From Sphingobacteriales bacterium 46-32 (GTDB lineage: Bacteria; Bacteroidota; Bacteroidia; Chitinophagales; Chitinophagaceae), in NCBI GenBank assembly GCA_001898485.1, contig MKTY01000020.1:1571203-1635202 (forward strand): a stretch of 64,000 bases of DNA, in the 5' to 3' direction. The notes beneath the pieces are model-generated. The model was not told the DNA's origin. It was given only the letters and a program-made list of their open reading frames with translations, and did no database searches. Shown in pieces: positions 1 through 8,398 of this stretch (position 1 is the stretch's first letter; each line of letters starts with the position of its first letter). Position numbers and translations under genes: made by a program.

Positions 1-1073
1 TCAATACCAGCTGGCAGCCTCTAAAGGGATGGTCTGTGTCGCTGGCATATGGAATAGCGACAAAAGCTCCTGGCTTGTCGCAAATGAATCCCGGTAATGT
101 CTATTTCGATATTCCCTTACTTGAGTTGTATAGCAGCACAAGACCTGAGCATCAACTTTACCTGGTGCATACGGAAGTTATAAAGCAGGAACAGCTTAAT
201 CTGCGTCCGTATAGCAGTGCCACAGCCGAAGCAGGCATCAGCTGGAATACAAAACCCATCAAAGGATCATTGTTTTACAGCAACCGCATAATGAAGAATG
301 GATTTATATCTACCAACACGCTGGTACCGGTAACCGTTGAAAATTATGCATACGATACTCCCGTGCCAGGCGAACGTATTAATTATTACAAAGACGGCAG
401 TAAGACTACATATTATCTTACTTACAGTGGTATGCATAATGGCAGCTACAGCCGCAGCAATAGCGTGGAGCTTATTCTCCGCACCAATAAGATCCGTTTT
501 TTGCAGACTTCTTTCGATCTCAATACTTCCTATTATCATACTTATTACCGGAATAGTGCACCTACTGTTGATCTGGGCACTACCGGCCAGTCAACTGTTG
601 ATTATTCGAAAGAAGCTGTATTTGGAATTTATAACCAGCAGGAGGCGTCTTCTACCAATATCAAATCCACTCTTTCTGCCAATACACATATTCCGGCTTT
701 GCGTATGACAGTAGTGCTTACTGGCGAAATATTCTGGATGTCGCGGACAAATACCTATACATCGTCAATTTATCCGGCAGGCTATCTTGACAAAAATGGA
801 AAGGCTCACTCACTTACCCCCGGGCAGGCTCAGTCAAATGACTATATCCATCTCCGTAGAAAAGGCGTGGAAGGAGGTGTGCGCAATGTGCCTTCTTCTG
901 TTTATTCCAATATGCATTTGCGCTTGAGCAAAGAGATTGGAGATGTATTACGCCTGTCATTTAACGCATTTAATGTATTTAATATCCGCCCGCGCCTATG
1001 GGGCGGCACAGGTTATTATTATTTCAACGGGCAGCCTTCTTATAGTGTTGCCATGGCATTTTCTATAAAATAA
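1..1073 (+). CDS. TonB-dependent receptor, C-terminal part (5' end outside window)
   Basis: The reading frame is open to the left edge (first full codon at base 3), so only about 356 C-terminal residues are visible. They have the alternating aromatic/polar strands of an outer-membrane beta-barrel. The end, with a LSFNAFNVFN stretch and a last strand finishing in SVAMAFSIK, is typical of TonB-dependent receptors, whose barrels finish with a 'xxNLFN' segment and a final strand. The plug and any N-terminal carboxypeptidase-like domain lie outside the window. It is 9 bp upstream of a DUF4876 lipoprotein and probably heads a four-gene operon with a DUF6850 barrel and a di-heme peroxidase. The ligand cannot be read from this fragment; a metal complex is plausible from the neighbours. 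Confidence 0.85.
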   Translation, partial: NTSWQPLKGWSVSLAYGIATKAPGLSQMNPGNVYFDIPLLELYSSTRPEHQLYLVHTEVIKQEQLNLRPYSSATAEAGISWNTKPIKGSLFYSNRIMKNGFISTNTLVPVTVENYAYDTPVPGERINYYKDGSKTTYYLTYSGMHNGSYSRSNSVELILRTNKIRFLQTSFDLNTSYYHTYYRNSAPTVDLGTTGQSTVDYSKEAVFGIYNQQEASSTNIKSTLSANTHIPALRMTVVLTGEIFWMSRTNTYTSSIYPAGYLDKNGKAHSLTPGQAQSNDYIHLRRKGVEGGVRNVPSSVYSNMHLRLSKEIGDVLRLSFNAFNVFNIRPRLWGGTGYYYFNGQPSYSVAMAFSIK

Positions 1074-1082
1074 AATCAACGT

Positions 1083-2450
1083 ATGCGAACAATGAATCGG
1101 TTATCGGCCCTGGCACTGCTGCTGTTGTTTCTGGCGGCAGGATGTAAGAAAAAAGATCTGACGCCATCGGCGCCGCCCATTAATATTATTGTAAAAATGA
1201 GTTACGATAACAGTGGCGGCTCCTATGCTTTTCCGCTTGCAGGCATTAAGGTGAAACTGACCAACCAGATGAATAATGTGGTGCTGGAGGAGCAATCCGA
1301 TGCAACAGGTCTCGCTATTTTCAACAGTGTTAGTTCCGGCTCTTATAATATTGACGCCAGCATTACCATCAGTAAAGCGGACTATGAATCCATTACCGGA
1401 TTGCTTTTGCAGACAGATGAGGTTACATTTAATGCTTCAAAAGCAGGCCAGGTGCTGAACACCACCACCAACAATACCATCGAAATGAAGCTGGAATTTG
1501 GTGTGATTGGCGACTGGGTGATCAAACAAATATATTATGCGGGCAGTCATACTACCAATGGAGCCAGCTTCCGCGACCAGTTTATCGAAATATATAACAA
1601 CTCCAATAAAGTACTGTATGCCGACAGTTTGTACATCGCTCAGCTTTTTGGCAGCAATACAGTAAGCCCCGATCAGAGTACAGGCAACTTTATTAACGAC
1701 GGAGGACTGCTGCAAGGACAATGGGACTGGAGCAAATCATATGGCAATACTGCAGGAGCAGATGCTGCTACGAAGTATGTATATCCCCGCACTATTTTCC
1801 GTATTCCCGGAACAGGTACGCAATATCCGGTACAACCCGGCGAAGGCATCGTGCTGGCAGCTACTGCGGTTAATCATAAAGCTCCTTATACCAATGCCGG
1901 CGGCGTGTCTGTAAATATCAATGATCCATCCCTCACGGTGGATCTTTCTGCCGCTAATTTTGAATTTTACCTGCGCGATGCCATACCTAATCCGCTTGAT
2001 TCAGACGTCGACAATCCTGGCGTACCCAACCTGGTAGTAGTGGATCGTATTGTAAACCGCGACCTGATACTGGATAATCCAGGTCGCGAAGCGATCATCA
2101 TTTTTAAATCAAAGGCCAACCTTACTACAGAATTCAGCAGGCTTGCAACCCCCAACTATAAAACAGCTGCTGATACGGTGGGACGTGACCGCTATCTGCA
2201 GCTGCCAAATTCGGTTATTATTGATGCCGTACAGATTCAACATGCTACCCCGGCCAGCCGTGTACCACGCAGACTGGTAGGCTCACTCGATGCCGGAGCA
2301 TACAATGTACCGGCAGGGCAGTATTCTTCGCAATCTATGATCCGTAAAACAGCTACTACTGTCGGAGGCCGAAAAGTATTGCGGGATACGAATAACTCCA
2401 CAGAGGACTTCGATTATTTTGATCGGGCAGCTCCGGGACAATTTAAATAG
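1083..2450 (+). CDS. DUF4876 family lipoprotein
   Basis: A 455-residue protein with a lipoprotein signal: hydrophobic stretch, then LAAGC with the acylated Cys at about 21, followed by KKKD. After the signal comes an Ig-like or carboxypeptidase-regulatory-like beta-sandwich (residues about 33-135, with GIKVKLTN and the DATGLAIF turn). A larger domain follows with EIYNNS and a VVVDRIV segment, as in lamin-tail-like modules. It matches my memory of DUF4876, found in Bacteroidota next to TonB receptors. It probably sits on the outer membrane and may present ligand to the upstream receptor, as SusD or HmuY do for theirs. That role is inferred only from position and lipidation. A second ATG at 1092 is an alternative start. 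Confidence 0.75.
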   Translation: MRTMNRLSALALLLLFLAAGCKKKDLTPSAPPINIIVKMSYDNSGGSYAFPLAGIKVKLTNQMNNVVLEEQSDATGLAIFNSVSSGSYNIDASITISKADYESITGLLLQTDEVTFNASKAGQVLNTTTNNTIEMKLEFGVIGDWVIKQIYYAGSHTTNGASFRDQFIEIYNNSNKVLYADSLYIAQLFGSNTVSPDQSTGNFINDGGLLQGQWDWSKSYGNTAGADAATKYVYPRTIFRIPGTGTQYPVQPGEGIVLAATAVNHKAPYTNAGGVSVNINDPSLTVDLSAANFEFYLRDAIPNPLDSDVDNPGVPNLVVVDRIVNRDLILDNPGREAIIIFKSKANLTTEFSRLATPNYKTAADTVGRDRYLQLPNSVIIDAVQIQHATPASRVPRRLVGSLDAGAYNVPAGQYSSQSMIRKTATTVGGRKVLRDTNNSTEDFDYFDRAAPGQFK

Positions 2451-2501
2451 TATAAAGAGGATAAAACGTATAAAGAGTTTAAAGCGTATTAAGAAAGTTT
2501 C
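2450..2501 (+). repeat. 18-bp tandem repeat, about 2.9 copies, directly before an ATG
   Basis: The whole gap between the DUF4876 and DUF6850 genes consists of three head-to-tail units at 2450-2467, 2468-2485 and 2486-2501. Each begins GTATAAAGAG or GTATTAAGAA and carries a second AAA-rich half. The last unit abuts the start codon at 2502. No Shine-Dalgarno-like site other than the A/G-rich repeat is visible, so the repeat is the translation initiation region. Confidence 0.75.
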
Positions 2502-4031
2502 ATGCTAGTCAGGATATTTTTTTTATCACTTAGTCTGTCTTTTGTTGCGGGCGTAAACGCACAGGATAGCAGTGGCCGTTTGCAGCAATCGGGGCAGTTT
2601 CAGCAGCAGTATACATTTTATACAGCTGATGCTGCTATACAGCCATTGAATCCCATTGCCAATCATGCACGACTGATAGCAGGTTATGGGCGTACCAGCG
2701 GCAGCTATCGCCTGGCCCAGGCGGCACCCGTGCAGCAGGATATTTTTTTTAAAACGGAAGGCACACGGCAGTTGGGGCGTTATCTGTTAAGTGGTTATTT
2801 CGGGTATACACATACACTTCAGGATAGTGTGGGGTATACCCTGCGCTATGGTATCAATGATCCGGATCCCTATTATTTCTATGCCTATAAAAAGGGAAAC
2901 TGGCAGGTAGGACAATACCGCCTGCAGGCACAGGTAAGCCGCCCTTTCCTGAATGATAAACTGCTGGCAGGTGCCGGCATACGTTATCAGACAGTGAATG
3001 CGTGGCGTAGCAACGACCCCCGGCCGGAACAGTTCAATTATCATACAGATATGGAGGCAGGTCTGCATTATCGTTTGAGTCCCCGTCATAGTATCGGACT
3101 CGGCGGTAGTATTACCAGCAGAAAAAAAGAAAGCAGCGTTCAATATCGCAACAAGGATTATCAGTTAAGTATGGCTTATCCCGAGTATGTGAAACGCATG
3201 CAATACGGGTATGGTTTTGAAGACAGGGCTTCCAATTCGGAACTGAAGAATACCGGAAGGGGCTATGGCTGGCAGGGCGTTTATCAGGGAAAATTCAGGA
3301 TAGGAGAGGTCACTGCAAAAGGAGGTTATTCTTATCTCGGGTCGGATTATAAAGGAGATTCAACCCGTTATTTTCCTAAAGGCCGCTACGGATCGTTTTA
3401 TGAAGACCGATGGAATGCACAATTTCTTTGGCAGTATCGCCGGCAGCAACAGGCATATATGATAGAAGCTGTATACATTCATCATCTGGGCCGCGACTTC
3501 AACGAGTTTTTGCAGACCAATAATTATGTATACGCTTTTGAAACCATACAGCTTCGCCCTTGCTTCCAGTATTACCGCGATTCAGTATTGCAGTTTGAAC
3601 TGGGGCTGGACCTGGCACTTACAGATTTATTCAGAGCCGATGGCAATGCGGGAGTCGTTACCGATTATCAGTATGCGGAAGCAGCCGTACAGGGGGCCTG
3701 GTATTTCAGCACTGGCAAAAAAGGCTGGCTAAAGACTGGTTTGACAGCTGGTATCCGCACAGCGGTTTCTCCCGTACTCACACTGCCATCGCAGGTTTCA
3801 TCATTTGTACAGAACGTAATAATTGCCGACTATTATTATTACGATGCCACTGTCTTTAAAGCGGGGGTAGATCTGCTGTATAATCGGTCTGTGGGTGAAA
3901 ATGATGGCTTCGTCAGGATGAAGCTGAATTATGATCAGGCCCAACTAAGTAATCACGGGTTACCAGGTTTATGGAAACCAGGTCAACAACGTTTGTACTG
4001 TGAAGCCAGTATAGGCATAACTTTGCGGTGA
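2502..4031 (+). CDS. DUF6850-type outer membrane beta-barrel protein
   Basis: A 509-residue protein with a signal peptide (about 1-20, ending VNAQ). The rest is dense in aromatic alternating strands: GYFGYTHTLQ, AGIRYQTVNAW, AEAAVQGAWYFST. It ends in a typical barrel-closing strand, EASIGITLR. Length and the N-terminal region (FYTADAAIQPL, NHARLIAGYG) fit the DUF6850 family as I remember it. There is no plug domain, so it is not a TonB-dependent transporter. It overlaps the next gene at TGATG, so translational coupling to the di-heme peroxidase is likely. Function is unknown; co-expression suggests a second barrel working with the receptor and lipoprotein upstream. Confidence 0.7.
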   Translation: MLVRIFFLSLSLSFVAGVNAQDSSGRLQQSGQFQQQYTFYTADAAIQPLNPIANHARLIAGYGRTSGSYRLAQAAPVQQDIFFKTEGTRQLGRYLLSGYFGYTHTLQDSVGYTLRYGINDPDPYYFYAYKKGNWQVGQYRLQAQVSRPFLNDKLLAGAGIRYQTVNAWRSNDPRPEQFNYHTDMEAGLHYRLSPRHSIGLGGSITSRKKESSVQYRNKDYQLSMAYPEYVKRMQYGYGFEDRASNSELKNTGRGYGWQGVYQGKFRIGEVTAKGGYSYLGSDYKGDSTRYFPKGRYGSFYEDRWNAQFLWQYRRQQQAYMIEAVYIHHLGRDFNEFLQTNNYVYAFETIQLRPCFQYYRDSVLQFELGLDLALTDLFRADGNAGVVTDYQYAEAAVQGAWYFSTGKKGWLKTGLTAGIRTAVSPVLTLPSQVSSFVQNVIIADYYYYDATVFKAGVDLLYNRSVGENDGFVRMKLNYDQAQLSNHGLPGLWKPGQQRLYCEASIGITLR

Positions 4032-5185
4032 TGAAAAAGCTGCTTGTATTTGGTGCACTGGCCACCATTATTTTTGCCTGCTCGGTGTCTGTAAAAACAA
4101 CGGCCAAACAGACTGGGTACGTAATACCAGCCGGGACATTCGAGGATACCTTACGGTTTTTATATTCACTCCCGGCCGATCAGTGGCCTGCCCCTTTTAT
4201 TGATTCGGGTATTGTGTGGAAGGAACTGGGAATTATACCGGAAAGCCCGTTGCAGGCTCAAAAGGATTCATTACGACATCTGATTGAGTTGGGAAAGACA
4301 TTATTCTTTGATCCCCGCCTGAGCGGCAGCAACCAGATATCCTGTGCCAGCTGTCATATTCCGGATCTTTCCTGGACAGACGGACGAAGTAAATCGGTAG
4401 GACATGATCAAAAGCAGAATAAGCGGAACTCGCCGGGTCTGCTGAATGTTTGGGGATATGAACGTCTTTTTTGGGATGGGCGCAGCCCCTCACTGGAAGA
4501 CCAGGCATTTGGTCCTATCAACAGTGAATCGGAAATGCATAGCGAGATGCCGGACCTGATGCGTAAGTTGCGCCGTATTCCGGGCTACAAACCACTTTTT
4601 GATTCAGCTTTTCATGGCGAAGGCATTACTCCCGAAACGCTGACGAGTGCATTGGCGGTATTTCAACGCACACTGGTAAGCCGGAAGGCCGATTTTGACG
4701 ATTTTCTGCTGGGCAAAAAAGCAGCTATGAGTGATGCTGCCATCCGTGGATTACATCTTTTCCGCACCAAGGCACGATGTATGAACTGTCATTTCGGACC
4801 GTTATTTACAGATAATGATTTCCATAATATAGGTCTTACCTATTATAAAAGAGAAAATGAGGATCTGGGACGTTATGCTGTGACACACATGCCAGAAGAT
4901 GTGGGACGTTTTAAGACACCTTCGCTCCGTGATGTGATACGCACCCGCCCATGGATGCATAACGGATTATTTGACAACATAGAAGGCATACTTAATATGT
5001 ATAATGCCGGTATGCCTCAGCCCAGGCCTAAAGCAGGCGAGGAAAATGATCCCCTTTTTCCAAAAACAGACAAACTGCTCCGCAAACTGGAGTTGACCAG
5101 CGGAGAAAAACAGGACATCATTGCTTTCCTGAATGCCATTACGGCGGAACCACTGCGTATCAAGGCGCCGGCCATGCCCCAGTAA
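4031..5185 (+). CDS. Di-heme cytochrome c peroxidase / MauG family protein
   Basis: A 384-residue secreted protein with two c-type heme motifs, CASCH at about 105-109 and CMNCH at about 250-254, the layout of bacterial di-heme peroxidases (CcpA/MauG/MbnH superfamily). The segment FDPRLSGSNQISCASCH and the downstream RFKTPSLRDV and MHNGLFD are family hallmarks. The N-terminus (MKKLLVFGA... IIFAC) looks like a lipoprotein signal, so it is probably membrane-anchored in the periplasm. I prefer the ATG at 4031 (TGATG overlap) over the GTG at 4028. Family members reduce peroxide or carry out long-range oxidation of a partner protein. Its fusion to a receptor/lipoprotein operon points to the second kind of role or to metal handling, but this is inference. 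Confidence 0.9.
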   Translation: MKKLLVFGALATIIFACSVSVKTTAKQTGYVIPAGTFEDTLRFLYSLPADQWPAPFIDSGIVWKELGIIPESPLQAQKDSLRHLIELGKTLFFDPRLSGSNQISCASCHIPDLSWTDGRSKSVGHDQKQNKRNSPGLLNVWGYERLFWDGRSPSLEDQAFGPINSESEMHSEMPDLMRKLRRIPGYKPLFDSAFHGEGITPETLTSALAVFQRTLVSRKADFDDFLLGKKAAMSDAAIRGLHLFRTKARCMNCHFGPLFTDNDFHNIGLTYYKRENEDLGRYAVTHMPEDVGRFKTPSLRDVIRTRPWMHNGLFDNIEGILNMYNAGMPQPRPKAGEENDPLFPKTDKLLRKLELTSGEKQDIIAFLNAITAEPLRIKAPAMPQ

Positions 5186-5254
5186 GCAGTTCAGGAATAG
5201 ATATTAAAATATGGCTATAGAAGATTAATTTTGTCATCTAAAAACTTATCGTAC

Positions 5255-5728
5255 ATGAAAAGAATCCTGCTGACCGCACTGGTAGTAATGACGGCCATCC
5301 TGGCCCAGGCCCAACCTCCTGCTGGTGATGCCAAACCCGGTGAATGGTATGGCGAAAAAATTACTCCTGATGGAGCTGTTGCGCTTTCAGAACTTCCTGC
5401 GCAACTGGAAAAGAAAGACGCAATTGATACCAAGATAAAAGCCAAGATTCTTGAGGTATGTCCTAAAAAAGGATGCTGGCTCAAACTACAGGTGAATGAC
5501 AGCACCACAGCCATGGTGAAAATGAAAGACTATGGATTTTTCCTGCCAGTAGCCGCTAAAGGCAAAACCGTTGTAATAGACGGTGAAGTGAAAATGAAAA
5601 CAATTTCTGTAGCAGAACTGCAGCACTATGCAGAAGATGCTAAAAAATCGAAAGAAGAAATTGCTGCTATTACCAAACCAGAGAAAGAGATTCGTGTGAC
5701 TGCTAAAGGGATTGTTGTGGTAGAATAA
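5255..5728 (+). CDS. DUF4920 family secreted protein
   Basis: A 157-residue protein with a signal peptide (residues 1-20, ending AQAQ). The mature part carries GEWYGEKI and a conserved CPKKGCW motif (Cys about 69 and 74) in a small beta-rich domain, which fits DUF4920. The two nearby cysteines could bind metal or form a disulfide; no function is established to my knowledge. The start at 5255 is chosen because it begins the signal peptide, whereas the frame is open further upstream only through a TTG at 5231. It lies 69 bp after the peroxidase gene and is followed by a strong terminator, so it may be the last gene of that operon or separately expressed. Confidence 0.8.
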   Translation: MKRILLTALVVMTAILAQAQPPAGDAKPGEWYGEKITPDGAVALSELPAQLEKKDAIDTKIKAKILEVCPKKGCWLKLQVNDSTTAMVKMKDYGFFLPVAAKGKTVVIDGEVKMKTISVAELQHYAEDAKKSKEEIAAITKPEKEIRVTAKGIVVVE

Positions 5729-5750
5729 CAGTTTAATTACATCTTATTGA

Positions 5751-5785
5751 AAAAAGGGTCGCTCCGGATGGAGCGGCCCTTTTTA
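5751..5785 (+). terminator. Rho-independent terminator after the DUF4920 gene
   Basis: Stem 5756-5765 pairs with 5770-5779 (one G-T pair) around a GGAT loop, flanked by five A upstream and six T downstream. It separates the peroxidase operon from the iron cluster. Confidence 0.9.
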
Positions 5786-5804
5786 ATTGTCAGCATACAG
5801 TCAG

Positions 5805-5871
5805 TTTCCCTTTTGCGTAAATCGTTTTTCCCGCTTGCTATCTGGCACGGTCCGGAGCCGTGGTAGCTTTG
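5805..5871 (+). promoter_or_regulatory. Promoter with tandem TTTCC / TTTTGCG activator-like site (copy 1)
   Basis: TTTCC repeats at 5805-5809 and 5827-5831 are 22 bp apart and flank TTTTGCG at 5811-5817. A -7 element TAGCTTTG (consensus TAnnTTTG) lies at 5864-5871. No clear -33 box is visible, and the repeat occupies the place where a class II activator would bind. The same layout, 67 bp from first TTTCC to the end of TTTG, recurs at 9569-9635 and 13340-13406. The two-turn direct repeat suggests an AraC-type regulator. The inverted repeat CACGG/CCGTG at 5846-5862 lies between site and -7. Confidence 0.65.
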
Positions 5872-5909
5872 CATCCGTTTGCAGAAGAGGAGTGTTAAAA
5901 CCGTTCTGC

Positions 5910-5947
5910 CCGGCCAAAAAAATCATTACAGGGCCGGTCCTGTTTTT
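5910..5947 (+). other. Leader hairpin followed by a T run
   Basis: CCGGCC at 5910-5915 pairs with GGCCGG at 5932-5937, followed by TCCTG and six T. It sits in the roughly 140-base leader between the predicted promoter and the receptor start at 6019. It could be an attenuator or just a leader structure; the 16-base loop makes it weak. Confidence 0.3.
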
Positions 5948-6018
5948 TCTTCCGTAGCAGTTGGGAAGTTTTTTTCGGGATCGAGCCCGCCAATTATACA
6001 GCTGATAATAAACTAAAT

Positions 6019-8373
6019 ATGAAGAAGATTTCCCTGCTATTGCTCTGCATGCTCTACCTGATCATGATGGCTGATGCCCAGGCTGGTACCGGTATTATAA
6101 AAGGCACCGTGATCACTGCCGATAAAAAACCGGCAGAAGGCGTAACCGTGACCATACCCGCCAGCAACCGCCAGGCCATTGCCGACAATGACGGGCATTT
6201 TGAAATACGCGGATTGAAACCCGGTACTTATCACCTGCTCATTACGCTCATTGGTCATCAGGATGTGGAGAAAGATGTGCAGGTGCAGGAAGCTGCCATT
6301 CAGGAAATCAATATTCAACTGGAACTCTCCGATAAGCAGCTCAATGAAGTGGTCATTATCGGCAACCGCAATAGTTTTAAAACAAACCGTATTTCATCTT
6401 CGCTGCGCCTGCAGACACCTATACTGGAGCTGCCTCAAAACATCCAGGTCGTAACCGGTAAACTTATCAACGATCAGCAGATATATGATATGCTCGAAGG
6501 GGTGACGCGCAATGTAAGCGGTGCCACACGTATCGAACACTGGGACAACTATGCACGCATCACCATGCGTGGCAGCAATATAGCCGCTTTCCGCAACGGT
6601 ATGAATGTATCTACGCAATGGGGGCCGCTCACCGAAGACATGAGTATGGTAGAACGTATCGAGTTTGTAAAAGGACCTGCGGGCTTTATGCTGGCCAATG
6701 GTGATCCCAGTGGTTTTTATAACGTAGTGACGAAAAAGCCAACCGGTCGCACTAAAGGAGAAGCCAGCCTTTCGCTTGGCAGCTTTGACCTTTACCGTGC
6801 TACTGCAGACCTTGATGGTAAGCTTTCCGAAGATGGGAAACTGCTTTACCGCCTCAATGTGATGGGACAAATGAAAGGATCACACCGTGAGTTTGATTTC
6901 AACAACCGATATACGATTGCGCCTGTTATCCGTTACCTGGTAGATGATAAGACTACTCTTACACTTGAATACACACAACAGTACTCCGAGGTGAATGTGA
7001 TTGGTTCAAACTATGTGTTTTCCAAACGCGGTTACGCTGATCTGCCGCGCAATTTTACTACAGCAGAAGATAACCTGGAGCCAACAACCATGAACGACCG
7101 TAGTCTGCTGGCAATAGTGGAGCATAAGATCAACAGCAACTGGAAATTTACCGCACAACTGGCTTATTTCAATTACAAACAGGTTGGTGGTTCTATCTGG
7201 CCCTGGGGGTTTGATTCTGCAAATGACAGCTTGTTGCAGCGTGGTATTTCCATCTGGGATGTGAGCGGCATCAGTAAAATGGGTCAGATGTTTTTGAATG
7301 GCGAATTTCATACAGGCACAGTGACCCATAAACTGCTGACGGGTGTGGATCTGGGCAACAAAGACTATTACCACGACTGGAACCAGGGTGCGGCACTGGG
7401 CGGTCCGGATTTTAATATTTATGCGCCCGTATACGGACAAGCTACAGCACCTGTATTTGACCGCAGCAAGAACATCCGCGAGCGGGGAGTACATTATTAT
7501 AATGCCTATACCGGTCTGTATGTACAGGATGAAGCAGGGTTGCTGAATGATCGGCTGCGTGTAACCGTAGCCGGGCGTTATACCACCCTCAAAACCGGTA
7601 CACCTTATACCGGTTCATTTAAAGCAAGCCGTCTGACACCCCGGCTGGGCGCAAGTTTTTCTATAGATAAAAACACCGCCGTTTATGCAGTGAGCGACCA
7701 GGCTTTTCTCGAAAACTATGGTGCAGACTGGCAGGGAAAAAGCTTTGATCCCATAACAGGCTCCAATATAGAAATGGGTGTAAAACGCGACTGGCTCAAT
7801 GGAAAATGGAATTCTACTGTATCCGTTTACCAGATTACCCGCAACAATGTTCTTACAGCCGACCTTGACCATCCTAATCCGGCTGGTGGTTATTTCAACC
7901 GTCAGTCTGGTCAACAGCAGACACGTGGGGTGGAGGTAGATATCCGTGGTCAGTTGCTGCGGAATCTCGATGTGATCATCAACTATGCATTTACCGAAGC
8001 AAAAGTTACAAAAGACAGCAAAGCCGAGAATGTAGGAGTGCAGGTAGCTGGTTCGAGTAAGCACGTACAAAATGCCTGGCTTAATTATAAGATTGACCGT
8101 GGCGCACTTGCCGGTCTGGGTATTTCAGTGGGCTACCAGTATCAGGCCAAACGCTCCCCCTGGTATGTATTTGACGGATCAGAAAACAGTCTGCCCGATT
8201 ATTTCCGGATGGATGGCAGCCTTTCTTATCAGAAAGAAAAAATTGGCTTCAATGTAATGGTGAATAATATTTTCAACAAATATCTGTACTCTGGTGCTCC
8301 TTACGACAACTACTATTACTGGCAGGCGGAGCCGGGTACCAATGTACGTTTCTCTGTATCATATCGCTGGTAA
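6019..8373 (+). CDS. TonB-dependent siderophore receptor
   Basis: A 784-residue outer-membrane receptor. A signal peptide (1-20) is followed by a carboxypeptidase-regulatory-like domain (about 25-112, GTVITADKKPAEGVTV). The plug (about 115-240) contains LPQNIQVVT, ITMRGSN and RIEFVKGPAGFML. The barrel ends in RFSVSYRW. The LPQNIQVV...MLEGVTRNVSGA pattern is typical of the ferric-siderophore (FhuE/FpvA-like) subfamily. It would import a ferric chelate using TonB energy. It is followed 25 bp later by a PepSY reductase, the usual partner that reduces the siderophore-bound iron. It is preceded by the first of three matching promoter sites. The specific siderophore cannot be deduced. Confidence 0.92.
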   Translation: MKKISLLLLCMLYLIMMADAQAGTGIIKGTVITADKKPAEGVTVTIPASNRQAIADNDGHFEIRGLKPGTYHLLITLIGHQDVEKDVQVQEAAIQEINIQLELSDKQLNEVVIIGNRNSFKTNRISSSLRLQTPILELPQNIQVVTGKLINDQQIYDMLEGVTRNVSGATRIEHWDNYARITMRGSNIAAFRNGMNVSTQWGPLTEDMSMVERIEFVKGPAGFMLANGDPSGFYNVVTKKPTGRTKGEASLSLGSFDLYRATADLDGKLSEDGKLLYRLNVMGQMKGSHREFDFNNRYTIAPVIRYLVDDKTTLTLEYTQQYSEVNVIGSNYVFSKRGYADLPRNFTTAEDNLEPTTMNDRSLLAIVEHKINSNWKFTAQLAYFNYKQVGGSIWPWGFDSANDSLLQRGISIWDVSGISKMGQMFLNGEFHTGTVTHKLLTGVDLGNKDYYHDWNQGAALGGPDFNIYAPVYGQATAPVFDRSKNIRERGVHYYNAYTGLYVQDEAGLLNDRLRVTVAGRYTTLKTGTPYTGSFKASRLTPRLGASFSIDKNTAVYAVSDQAFLENYGADWQGKSFDPITGSNIEMGVKRDWLNGKWNSTVSVYQITRNNVLTADLDHPNPAGGYFNRQSGQQQTRGVEVDIRGQLLRNLDVIINYAFTEAKVTKDSKAENVGVQVAGSSKHVQNAWLNYKIDRGALAGLGISVGYQYQAKRSPWYVFDGSENSLPDYFRMDGSLSYQKEKIGFNVMVNNIFNKYLYSGAPYDNYYYWQAEPGTNVRFSVSYRW

Positions 8374-8398
8374 TGCGAAAAAGAATTTGTAAAACTGT

